This document shows, piece after piece, positions 1 through 6,451 of a DNA stretch of 14,909 nucleotides (its first letter is position 1; each line of letters opens with the position of its first letter). Source of the DNA: Novosphingobium sp. (GTDB lineage Bacteria; Pseudomonadota; Alphaproteobacteria; Sphingomonadales; Sphingomonadaceae); NCBI GenBank assembly GCA_021299075.1, contig JAJTFU010000027.1, forward strand, positions 1-14,909, in the 5' to 3' direction. A model generated the notes under the pieces. It saw only the letters and a program-made list of their open reading frames with translations, made no database searches and was not told where the DNA came from. The position numbers were made by a program, and so were the translations under genes.

Positions 1-435
1 CAGGCCGCGCTCCGACAGCAGGCGGGGATCGACCGGACCGATCCGCTCGGCTGCCTCGAACAGCGGGATGGCGCCATAGGGATCCTCGGCCATGACCATG
101 GCCCCGGCCAGACCCGCCTTGATATTGGCATTGGCAGGCTGAAGCTGGTCGGCGCGGCGATAGAAGCCCATTGCCGCTTCGGCATCGCCAATCGCGGCCG
201 AGGCCTTGCCGGCCTCGATCAGGGCATCGACATCGCGCGGGTTGCGCGCCAGCTTGATCAGTGCGGCGTTGAGTTGCATCCCCGGCCCGCCCGGCAGCGG
301 CTGGACGACCGGCTGGCTGACCGAATCGATCTCACCATCATCGGCCTGGGCAAAGGCCGGCGACAGCGCCAGGCCGAAAGAAGTTCCGGTGAGCAGCGCG
401 AAACGGACCAGTCTGGCCGGAATGGAGGCGGACAT
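1..435 (-). CDS. Secreted/periplasmic TPR-repeat protein, 3' end missing
   Basis: A minus-strand open frame starts at the ATG at 435-433 and stays open for 145 codons to the window edge, so the C-terminal part is missing. Residues 1-29 look like a Sec signal peptide: a short start with two Arg (positions 8 and 11), a hydrophobic core, and a signal peptidase I site AFA|Q at 29/30. After a Pro-rich linker, residues 54-137 form helical tetratricopeptide-like units. The clearest is 70-103 (pattern ALIEAG..., GDAEAA, FYRRADQLQP), followed by a second at 104-137 and the start of a third. A weak AGGG lies 5 bases before the ATG. It begins 129 bp after ftsZ, so it may be transcribed with ftsZ or separately. 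TPR units bind proteins, so an envelope or division-linked scaffold is plausible by inference. Related proteins can end in a peptidoglycan-binding SPOR domain, but that part is not visible. The function is unknown. Confidence 0.85.
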   Translation of the reverse strand, partial: MSASIPARLVRFALLTGTSFGLALSPAFAQADDGEIDSVSQPVVQPLPGGPGMQLNAALIKLARNPRDVDALIEAGKASAAIGDAEAAMGFYRRADQLQPANANIKAGLAGAMVMAEDPYGAIPLFEAAERIGPVDPRLLSERGL

Positions 436-495
436 CGGGACCCTGAAAGCGAGGAGTGACTTCCCGCCGAAATGGCGACCCGAGCGGGATAGTCG

Positions 496-515
496 AAAAT
501 TGTTCCCGGCGGAAC
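496..515 (-). terminator. Possible weak Rho-independent terminator after ftsZ
   Basis: Read on the minus strand, 515 to 502 is GTTCC-GCCG-GGAAC, a perfect 5-bp stem with a 4-base loop. It is followed directly by AATTTT (501-496). It lies about 50 bases past the ftsZ stop and before the TPR gene, where a terminator or attenuator would be expected. The stem is short and the T-run has only four T, so read-through into the TPR gene is likely. A second, imperfect hairpin (CGGC-GCAAA-GCCG) sits just upstream at roughly 518-530. Confidence 0.35.
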
Positions 516-564
516 GGCTTTGCGCCGAACCGTCGGGCTCAATTCGGCTTACGGCCAGAACGTC

Positions 565-2190
565 CTACTGGTTGTTCTGCCGGCCAAGGAAACGCGGGAT
601 GCTGATCGACGGACCATCGCCGTCATCCTCATCCTCGTCTTCGTCCTTCGAACGACCGCCGCGCGACAGGTTGGCCATGCGCTCGAACAGGGTGGCACCG
701 CCGGTCGAAACGCGCGGCGCCTTCGCGGCGGGCTGGATCGGCTCGCCATCGTCATCGCCAGCTCCGGCCGAAGCGCCAGCTTCGCCACTGTCGCTCGAAA
801 CCAGGCCGCGGCGCCGACCGGGCAGGCCGCCCACCGGCTGATCTTCATCGACCAGGCGCGAGGCATCGCTGAGCAGGTCGTCGGCCGGCTGGGCTTCGGC
901 CGCTGGGGCCGGGGCCGGGGCCGGTTCTTCGGCTTCCATTTCCAGCTCGAGCGGCTCTTCCGCAGCCGCCTCAGGCGCGGCCGGGCTCGTACCCCAATCG
1001 TCATCGTCGCTGTAGCTGGCGACCGGAGCCGGCGCCGGAGCTTCGACTTCGGGTTCCGGCTCTGGCGCAGGGGCGGCCTCGGCAACGGGCTCAGGTTCGG
1101 GCGCCGGCGTCGGCTCAGGGGCGCTGCGTCCGAACAAGGGCTGGACCGCTTCGGCCTGCGGTCGGACCGGGCCGCGCGAGGCGGTCAGGTTGAACGGCCG
1201 GCTGGCCTCTTCGGCCTGGCTTGCGCTCTGCTCGATCCCGGTGGCGACCACCGAGACGCGGATCTTGCCCTGCAGGTCCGGATTGAAGGCCGAACCCCAG
1301 ATGATGTTGGCATTGGGATCGACCAGCTCGCGAATGTGGTTCGCAGCCTCGTCGACTTCGAGCAGCTTCATGTCGTCGCCGCCGATGATCGAGATGATCA
1401 CGCCCTTGGCGCCCTGCATCGACACGCCATCGAGCAGCGGGTTGGCGATCGCCTTTTCGGCTGCTTCGAGCGCACGATTCTCACCACTGCCCTCGCCCGT
1501 GCCCATCATCGCCTTGCCCATTTCGGCCATAACCGAGCGGACGTCGGCAAAGTCGAGGTTGATCAGGCCCGGCATGACCATCAGGTCGGTGATCGAGCGG
1601 ACGCCCTGCTGCAGCACTTCATCGGCCAGCAGGAAGGCTTCCTTGAAGGTGGTTTCCGCCTTCGCGACCAGGAACAGGTTCTGGTTGGGAATGACGATCA
1701 GGGTATCAACGTGCTTCTGCAGCTCTTCGATGCCCGCTTCGGCCGAGCGCATCCGGCGCGTGCCTTCGAACAGGAACGGCTTGGTCACGACGCCGACTGT
1801 CAGCACGCCCTTCTCACGCGCCGCCTTGGCGACGACCGGGGCCGCGCCGGTACCGGTGCCACCGCCCATGCCGGCGGCGATGAAGCACATGTGGACGCCA
1901 TCGAGCGCACGGTCGATCTCGGCCAGGGTTTCCTCGGCCGCGGCCTTGCCCACTTCAGGGCGCGAACCGGCACCGAGGCCCTGGGTGATGTCCGGGCCAA
2001 GCTGGATGCGGTGTTCGGCGATCGAATTGTTGAGCGCCTGGGCATCGGTGTTCGCGACCACGAAGTCGACGCCTTCGATTCCGGCCCCGATCATGTTGGC
2101 GATGGCGTTGCCGCCCGCACCGCCCACCCCGATCACGGTGATCCGGGGACGCAGCTCCTCAACGGCTGGCGGTCCGATATTGATGCTCAT
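565..2190 (-). CDS. ftsZ: Cell division protein FtsZ (tubulin-like GTPase)
   Basis: FtsZ polymerises with GTP into the Z-ring at midcell and recruits the divisome. The protein is 541 residues. The GTPase core (about 14-320) has the glycine loop GVGGAGGNA at 21-29, the tubulin signature GGGTGTG at 109-115, and the catalytic T7-loop NLDFAD at 211-216. Residues 322-527 are a disordered linker rich in Pro, Ala and Glu with Asp/Glu runs. The tail 528-541 (SISIPRFLGRQNNQ) matches the conserved C-terminal peptide that binds FtsA and other partners. It is much longer than E. coli FtsZ (383 residues) because of the linker; long linkers are normal in alphaproteobacteria. The start is the ATG at 2190: AGGAG lies 6 bases upstream and MSINIGPP fits the family. 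A longer frame from a TTG at 2220 lacks this support. It follows ftsA after a 136-bp gap that probably carries its own promoter. Confidence 0.98.
   Translation of the reverse strand: MSINIGPPAVEELRPRITVIGVGGAGGNAIANMIGAGIEGVDFVVANTDAQALNNSIAEHRIQLGPDITQGLGAGSRPEVGKAAAEETLAEIDRALDGVHMCFIAAGMGGGTGTGAAPVVAKAAREKGVLTVGVVTKPFLFEGTRRMRSAEAGIEELQKHVDTLIVIPNQNLFLVAKAETTFKEAFLLADEVLQQGVRSITDLMVMPGLINLDFADVRSVMAEMGKAMMGTGEGSGENRALEAAEKAIANPLLDGVSMQGAKGVIISIIGGDDMKLLEVDEAANHIRELVDPNANIIWGSAFNPDLQGKIRVSVVATGIEQSASQAEEASRPFNLTASRGPVRPQAEAVQPLFGRSAPEPTPAPEPEPVAEAAPAPEPEPEVEAPAPAPVASYSDDDDWGTSPAAPEAAAEEPLELEMEAEEPAPAPAPAAEAQPADDLLSDASRLVDEDQPVGGLPGRRRGLVSSDSGEAGASAGAGDDDGEPIQPAAKAPRVSTGGATLFERMANLSRGGRSKDEDEDEDDGDGPSISIPRFLGRQNNQ
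623..646 (-). repeat. Hexamer repeat coding the Asp/Glu run of the FtsZ linker
   Basis: On the plus strand this reads as four near-identical hexamers (TCATCC, TCATCC, TCGTCT, TCGTCC). On the coding strand they give alternating Asp-Glu residues in the acidic block before the FtsZ C-terminal peptide. Because the unit is six bases, gain or loss of a copy keeps the reading frame. Confidence 0.7.
905..922 (-). repeat. Three tandem GGGGCC hexamers coding Pro-Ala in the FtsZ linker
   Basis: Three perfect tandem copies of GGGGCC on the plus strand (905-910, 911-916, 917-922) code for alternating Ala-Pro in the FtsZ linker. This is low-complexity coding DNA in which in-frame length change by slippage is possible. 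Confidence 0.8.
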
Positions 2191-2196
2191 GGCGCT

Positions 2197-2201
2197 CTCC
2201 T
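2197..2201 (-). promoter_or_regulatory. ftsZ ribosome binding site
   Basis: On the minus strand this is AGGAG, six bases before the ATG at 2190. It is a near-ideal Shine-Dalgarno and fixes the ftsZ start at 2190 rather than at the in-frame TTG ten codons upstream. Confidence 0.85.
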
Positions 2202-2282
2202 GTCCGGCAAGCGGATGCAATTCTAAAAACTATCTTGGTTACTGCACCGCAAGAATCCAAGTTTCCAACCCGTAATCCTACG

Positions 2283-2291
2283 TTGTCCACA
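2283..2291 (+). promoter_or_regulatory. Near-consensus DnaA box upstream of ftsZ
   Basis: TTGTCCACA matches the DnaA box TTATCCACA at 8 of 9 bases, differing at position 3. It lies about 95 bases before the ftsZ start codon, inside the ftsA-ftsZ gap. DnaA activates ftsZ transcription in Caulobacter, so a regulatory role is plausible. Binding is not shown, and the mismatch falls at a position that is usually A or T. Confidence 0.35.
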
Positions 2292-2326
2292 GTCACCCTT
2301 AAGGATTTGGCGGACTTGCGCTGGTT

Positions 2327-3607
2327 TCAGAAATACTCCCGCACCGCGCGATAGAGCCGGCCGACTAGGCCGAGGTGCTCGAAACGGGTCACATCCTGTT
2401 TGGCACGCCCCACCTTGCGGATGTCGATCGGATCGGCAGCGGCATAGAGTACCAGGCCAGTCAGCGTGGAGAATCCAGGCGTGGCATGGGCTTCCGGCAA
2501 ACCTTTAATGTGAAGTGGGCGCCCGATCCGCACTGGCTTGCCAAGCGCGGCCTGGGCATAGTCGGCCAGACCGGCCAGTTCCGCCCCGCCCCCGGTCAGC
2601 ACGATCTGCTGCCCCCGCTGGCCGGTGAAGCCCAGCGACTTGAGCGCGCGCGAAACCTCTTCCATCAGCCGGGCAAGCTGCTCGGTAATGACCGAGATCA
2701 GTTCGGCACGGGGAATACGGTTTTTGTCATCAGCATGGCGGGCGATCGGCCCGGTCATTTCATCGCCCGGCGCGTTGACCGGGATCATCTCGCGGTGGTC
2801 CGACGGGCTGGCAATCGCCGAGCCGTGGACGCACTTCAGCCGTTCGGCCTGAAAGCGGCGGATGCCGAAGGCCGAGGCAATCGCATCGGTGACATCGCCC
2901 GACCCCATCGGGATCGTGACCAGCCCCAGCAGCATGCTCGAAGCATAGACCGAGACATTGGTAACTTCGGCGCCGAATTCGACCAGGGCCACGCCCAGGT
3001 CGCGCTCTTCCGGATTGAGGCAGGCATAGCCTGCGGCGATCGGTGAGCCGACTACGGCCTCAACCTGCAGGTGCGCGTTCTGGACCGTCTCGGTGATGTT
3101 GCGGATCGGCGCGCCGTCCGCCAGCATGACGTGGATATCGACCCCCAGCCGCTCGGCATGGAGCCCCTTGGGATCGGACACGCCGTCCGCTCCGTCGAGC
3201 GTGTAATGCGCCGGCTGGGCATGCAGCACCATCCGCCCATCGGGCTGGATCACGCCCTGCGCCGCGACCAGCAGGTGCTCGATATCGTCTTCCTCGATCC
3301 GGCGGCCACCAATGTCGATTTCGACCTGCGCGACCTGGCTGGCCAGGCCCGCACCGGAAGAACCGATCCAGACCGAGCTGACGGCTGTGTTGGCCATTTT
3401 CTCGGCCCGCTCGACCGCATCACGCACGGCATAGGTCGCCGCCTGCATGTCAGTCACATAGCCGCGCTTGATCCCCTGGGCGGCGCGGTGGCCAGAGCCC
3501 AGCACCACCATCTCGCCCGTCTCGGTGAGCCCGGCGACCATGGCCGAGATGCGGAACGAACCGATGTTGACCGCGCCAAAAGTGCGAACGATCCGAGGCG
3601 TGGCCAT
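2327..3607 (-). CDS. ftsA: Cell division protein FtsA (actin-like membrane anchor for FtsZ)
   Basis: FtsA tethers FtsZ filaments to the inner membrane and activates septal wall synthesis. It has 426 residues, near the usual length. The actin-like fold is recognisable: a phosphate-1 region at 12-18 (AVNIGSF), the FtsA-specific 1C subdomain around 84-165, a phosphate-2 region at 208-217, and a well-kept adenosine motif VLTGGGAE at 336-343. The C-terminus (412-426, LGLVGRLYRAVREYF) is the amphipathic membrane-targeting helix. Both phosphate motifs are unusual: Asn15 stands where Asp or Glu is typical, and EFGAEVTN (210-217) replaces the glycine-rich D-x-GGG-T-type loop. Nucleotide handling may therefore differ from model FtsA proteins. 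The ATG at 3607-3605 overlaps the ftsQ TGA by one base (TGATG), suggesting translational coupling. Identity is secure from sequence and position. Confidence 0.97.
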   Translation of the reverse strand: MATPRIVRTFGAVNIGSFRISAMVAGLTETGEMVVLGSGHRAAQGIKRGYVTDMQAATYAVRDAVERAEKMANTAVSSVWIGSSGAGLASQVAQVEIDIGGRRIEEDDIEHLLVAAQGVIQPDGRMVLHAQPAHYTLDGADGVSDPKGLHAERLGVDIHVMLADGAPIRNITETVQNAHLQVEAVVGSPIAAGYACLNPEERDLGVALVEFGAEVTNVSVYASSMLLGLVTIPMGSGDVTDAIASAFGIRRFQAERLKCVHGSAIASPSDHREMIPVNAPGDEMTGPIARHADDKNRIPRAELISVITEQLARLMEEVSRALKSLGFTGQRGQQIVLTGGGAELAGLADYAQAALGKPVRIGRPLHIKGLPEAHATPGFSTLTGLVLYAAADPIDIRKVGRAKQDVTRFEHLGLVGRLYRAVREYF

Positions 3608-4605
3608 CAGTCCTTGTCCCCCTTGGCCTTGCTATCCTTGGCGGCGACCTCCGCCTGCGCCTTGGGCGCATCTTCGGTCTTCTTCGTCTCGCTGGCAGCA
3701 GGCTTGGGCGCCGGCTGCTCGACCGGATCGGTCCGGCCGGGGACACGCAGATAGATCCGATCACCGGCGCGCATATCGAATGCGGCCACCTTGCCGCCCA
3801 ACAGCCGGTTCACGCCATCCAGCCGGGCGAAGGTCATCAGCGCCTTGGCGGAGTTCTCGTCACCTTCCGGCAGGGCCAGGACCTGGCCGGTCTTGAAGGT
3901 GAAGTTCCAGCGGCGATTGCCAATCCACTCAGCCTCGCGCAGCTGCGGCTTCAGGGCCGGGGCGGCGGACATCAGTTCCTGCAGCGCGACCACCTGTTTG
4001 CCCGCCCCCGGGCCAGAAACGATCAGCTTGCCCTTGGCGCGGGCCGGGCCAACGACTTCCAGTTCTGCCCCGGTGGCATCGATCAACACCAACTTGTCGG
4101 CCTTGCGCAGGACGGCCGCCGGGGTGCGCTCGACAATGTCGATCACCAGCGAATCCGGCAGCTGGCGCGAGACGCGCGCATCCTGGACCCAGGAGAGCTG
4201 GAGCAGTTCCTGGCGCAGCGCTTCGACATCGACCAGCGGCATTGCCCGGTCACGCTCGGCCAGCGCGCGCTCATAGACCTTGAGCTCGTTAAGGTTCTTG
4301 ACCCCGCGCACCTCGACCCTGCGCACTTCAAACCCGGCGTCGCTGGCAACCTGGGCAAGCTGCGCCTCGGCCATGGCCGGGACCCCGGCAAAGCTCGCCA
4401 CGGTCCAGGCCAGCACCGCCGCCCCGCCCAGAATGCTGGCCAAGAATACACGTTGCCACTGCTCTTCGCTGATGGGCAGCCAGCCCATGGCCGTGCCGAT
4501 CGCCGAGCCGGTCCTGGCTTTGGCGGCGCGCACCTGGCGGTCCTTGCCCTGGGCGGCGGCGGCCTTGCGCACACTCTTGCCGCCGCGCTTGATGGTCTGG
4601 CTCAC
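3607..4605 (-). CDS. ftsQ: Cell division protein FtsQ
   Basis: FtsQ is a single-pass inner-membrane protein that links early cytoplasmic and late periplasmic divisome parts, typically with FtsB and FtsL. The 332 residues show a Lys/Arg-rich cytoplasmic tail (1-50), one membrane helix (about 53-75), a POTRA domain (about 91-160; VRRVEVRGVKNLNE and DSLVIDIVERTPAAVLR), then the beta-rich FtsQ domain to about 295. The C-terminus (296-332) is a charged low-complexity Lys/Ala/Glu/Pro extension that looks disordered. The start is GTG at 4605-4603, overlapping the ddl TGA by four bases (GTGA), with a G-rich Shine-Dalgarno-like AGGGGGG just before. It ends in a one-base overlap with ftsA, the usual ftsQ-ftsA pairing. 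Confidence 0.95.
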   Translation of the reverse strand: MSQTIKRGGKSVRKAAAAQGKDRQVRAAKARTGSAIGTAMGWLPISEEQWQRVFLASILGGAAVLAWTVASFAGVPAMAEAQLAQVASDAGFEVRRVEVRGVKNLNELKVYERALAERDRAMPLVDVEALRQELLQLSWVQDARVSRQLPDSLVIDIVERTPAAVLRKADKLVLIDATGAELEVVGPARAKGKLIVSGPGAGKQVVALQELMSAAPALKPQLREAEWIGNRRWNFTFKTGQVLALPEGDENSAKALMTFARLDGVNRLLGGKVAAFDMRAGDRIYLRVPGRTDPVEQPAPKPAASETKKTEDAPKAQAEVAAKDSKAKGDKD

Positions 4606-5558
4606 CGCTTGCCCCCCTGCTTGCGATCACGATCCGAAAGCGCCTCGGCGATGATCATCTCGACCAGCTCGCCATATTCGATTCCGAGGTGCTTGGCCTG
4701 CTCTGGCACCAGGCTGAGCGGCGTCATCCCCGGCTGGGTATTGGTTTCCAGCACGAACAGACCTTCCACCCCGCGCTCGTCATCCCAGCGGAAATCGGTG
4801 CGGCTGCAGCCCTTGCAGCCGAGCAGCTGATGGCAGCGCAGCGCCAGGTCGAGGCAGGCCTGGGTGATCTCGTCAGGGATCTCGGCCGGGCAGACGTGCT
4901 CGGTCATGCCCTCGGTGTACTTGGCGTCGAAATCGTAGAAGCCGGACTTGGGCCGCAGTTCGGTGACCATCAGGGCGCGATCACCCAGCACCGCCGTGGT
5001 CAGCTCGCGCCCGCGGATATAGGGTTCGGCCAGCAGGCTATCGAATTCCTGCCACGGCCCCTTGGTTTCCGGGCTGATCGGATTGCCGTAGTTACCCTCG
5101 GCGGTGACGATCGCCACCCCGACTGAGGACCCTTCGTTGACCGGCTTCAGCACATAGGGCCGCTCTAGCGGGTCGCGCTCATAGATTTCCGCCACCGGCA
5201 CGATCCGCCCGCCCGGCATTGGAATGCCATGCGGGACCAGCGCCCGCTTGGTCAGCTCCTTGTCGATCGCAATGACCGAGGCGACCATGCCCGAATGGGT
5301 ATAGGTCAGCCCCATCAGGTCCATCATGCCCTGGATCGAGCCATCCTCGCCGGGCGTGCCGTGGAGCGCATTGAACACCACGTCAGGCCTGCTCGCCGCC
5401 AGCTTGGCTGCGACATCGCGGTCCATGTCGATCCGGGTAACCTGATGACCGCGCTCTTCCAGCGCCTTGGCCACGCCTTCCCCGCTCATCAGCGAAACTG
5501 GCCGCTCGTTCGACCAGCCGCCCATCAGGACCGCAACGTGGAGTTTGGGGAGGCTCAC
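4602..5558 (-). CDS. ddl: D-alanine--D-alanine ligase
   Basis: This cytoplasmic ATP-grasp enzyme joins two D-alanines to give the dipeptide that MurF adds to the wall precursor. Its 318 residues are near the usual length. The N-terminal substrate motif is GGWSNERPVSLMSG at 13-26 (Glu18 lies at the first D-Ala site). HGTPGEDGSIQG follows at 66-77, the ATP-grasp loop KPVNEGSSVGV at 138-148, the region GFYDFDAKY at 206-214, and the metal- and product-binding ETNTQPGMTPLSLVP at 271-285, including Asn273. The gene starts with GTG at 5558-5556, overlapping the murB TGA by four bases, with an AGGTAAG upstream. It feeds the murF step within the same operon. ddlB would be the E. coli name; the paralogue number cannot be assigned here. 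Confidence 0.97.
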   Translation of the reverse strand: MSLPKLHVAVLMGGWSNERPVSLMSGEGVAKALEERGHQVTRIDMDRDVAAKLAASRPDVVFNALHGTPGEDGSIQGMMDLMGLTYTHSGMVASVIAIDKELTKRALVPHGIPMPGGRIVPVAEIYERDPLERPYVLKPVNEGSSVGVAIVTAEGNYGNPISPETKGPWQEFDSLLAEPYIRGRELTTAVLGDRALMVTELRPKSGFYDFDAKYTEGMTEHVCPAEIPDEITQACLDLALRCHQLLGCKGCSRTDFRWDDERGVEGLFVLETNTQPGMTPLSLVPEQAKHLGIEYGELVEMIIAEALSDRDRKQGGKR

Positions 5559-6451
5559 TTAGACTTACCTACTCGCTGTATTTCCCAATCAAGCTCGACG
5601 CCCGACTTTTCCTTGACCCGGCGCCGCACTTCCTCGCCCAGCGCCTCGATATCGGCGCTGGTCGCATCGCCCAGGTTGAGCAGGAAGTTGGTGTGCTTCT
5701 CGCTGATCTGCGCGCCGCCCAGCTGAAGCCCCCGGCAGCCGGCCTCGTCAACCAGTTGCCAGGCCTTGTGCCCAGCCGGGTTCTTGAAGGTCGAACCGCC
5801 GGTCTTGCTGCGCAGCGGCTGGCTGGCTTCGCGACTGGCCGAGATGCGGTCCATCTCCGCCTGGATCGCTTCCGGCTGGCCCGGTTGTCCCCGGAACCGC
5901 GCGGCGACCACGATGGCACCTTCGGGCAGTTCGGAATGGCGATAGGTGTAGTGCAGGTCGGCGACCGGCAAGGTCACCAGCGACCCATCACGCAGTACGA
6001 CATCGCAATCGACCAGGATGTCCTTGACCTCGCCGCCATAGGCCCCGCCGTTCATCCGCACGAAGCCGCCGACCGTGCCGGGGATTGAGCGCAGGAATTC
6101 CAGGCCCGCAATGCCATTGTCGCGCGCGCTCGATGAAACGAGGATACCGGAGGCACCGCCGCCGCAATTGAGCGTCAGGTCGGCAGTCTGCTCGACCTTG
6201 GCAAATGCCTTGCCCAGCCGCACCACCACACCCGGCACACCGCCATCGCGGACAATCATGTTGGAACCGAGCCCCAGCGCCATGACGGGCACGGTGGGAT
6301 CGAGCTCGCGCAGGAATTCCTGAAGGTCGGTCAGATCCTTAGGCTCAAACAGCCACTCGGCCGTGCCGCCGGACTTGAACCAGACGAGCGGAGCCAGCGG
6401 GGCCGAGGGGGTCAGCTTGCCCCGGACAGAGGGGAGCGTGGCGGTGCTCAT
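5555..6451 (-). CDS. murB: UDP-N-acetylenolpyruvoylglucosamine reductase
   Basis: MurB is an FAD enzyme that uses NADPH to reduce UDP-GlcNAc-enolpyruvate to UDP-N-acetylmuramate, the second committed cytoplasmic step. The 298 residues carry FAD-binding motifs LGLGSNMIV at 59-67 and IPGTVGGFVRMNGGAYGGEV at 123-142. The active-site stretch is TYRHSE (169-174, with Arg171) and GGSTFKNP at 218-225, where Ser220 is the expected proton donor. A conserved Glu lies near the end (LDWEI, 288-291). The short length and lack of the extra C-terminal loop region of E. coli MurB suggest the compact type. The ATG at 6451 overlaps the murC TGA by four bases (ATGA). murB between murC and ddl is the common alphaproteobacterial order; E. 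coli keeps murB elsewhere. Confidence 0.97.
   Translation of the reverse strand: MSTATLPSVRGKLTPSAPLAPLVWFKSGGTAEWLFEPKDLTDLQEFLRELDPTVPVMALGLGSNMIVRDGGVPGVVVRLGKAFAKVEQTADLTLNCGGGASGILVSSSARDNGIAGLEFLRSIPGTVGGFVRMNGGAYGGEVKDILVDCDVVLRDGSLVTLPVADLHYTYRHSELPEGAIVVAARFRGQPGQPEAIQAEMDRISASREASQPLRSKTGGSTFKNPAGHKAWQLVDEAGCRGLQLGGAQISEKHTNFLLNLGDATSADIEALGEEVRRRVKEKSGVELDWEIQRVGKSK

Larger units (their letters stand above)
2191..2326 (-). promoter_or_regulatory. ftsA-ftsZ intergenic region, likely ftsZ promoter and leader
   Basis: At 136 bp this is the largest non-coding gap between genes here, and it contains the most AT-rich stretch in the cluster (2221-2240). That placement suggests an ftsZ-specific promoter, as is known for other alphaproteobacteria. 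No convincing -35/-10 pair is visible; a weak candidate on the minus strand is TTGGAT with an 18-base spacer to AAGATA. The gap holds a GANTC site (2253-2257), the sequence CcrM methylates in alphaproteobacteria; a near-consensus DnaA box (2283-2291); and a direct repeat of TCCAA (2256-2260, 2264-2268; plus-strand reading). The promoter role is inferred. Confidence 0.5.

Noticed and set aside
258..542. 94-codon minus-strand frame overlapping the TPR gene start
   Set aside because: It is out of frame with the signal-peptide/TPR frame, is Arg/Ser/Pro-rich in the way of a shadow, and has no ribosome binding site or family resemblance.
2191..2220. N-terminally extended FtsZ starting at a TTG at 2220
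   Set aside because: The added ten residues do not resemble FtsZ, and the good AGGAG site lies within that extension, correctly spaced for the ATG at 2190.
520..2226. 568-codon plus-strand open frame opposite ftsZ
   Set aside because: It lies exactly antisense to a clear ftsZ. Its predicted protein is Arg/Gly/Asp-rich with no recognisable motif, and such long antisense frames are expected in GC-rich DNA with strong third-position GC bias.
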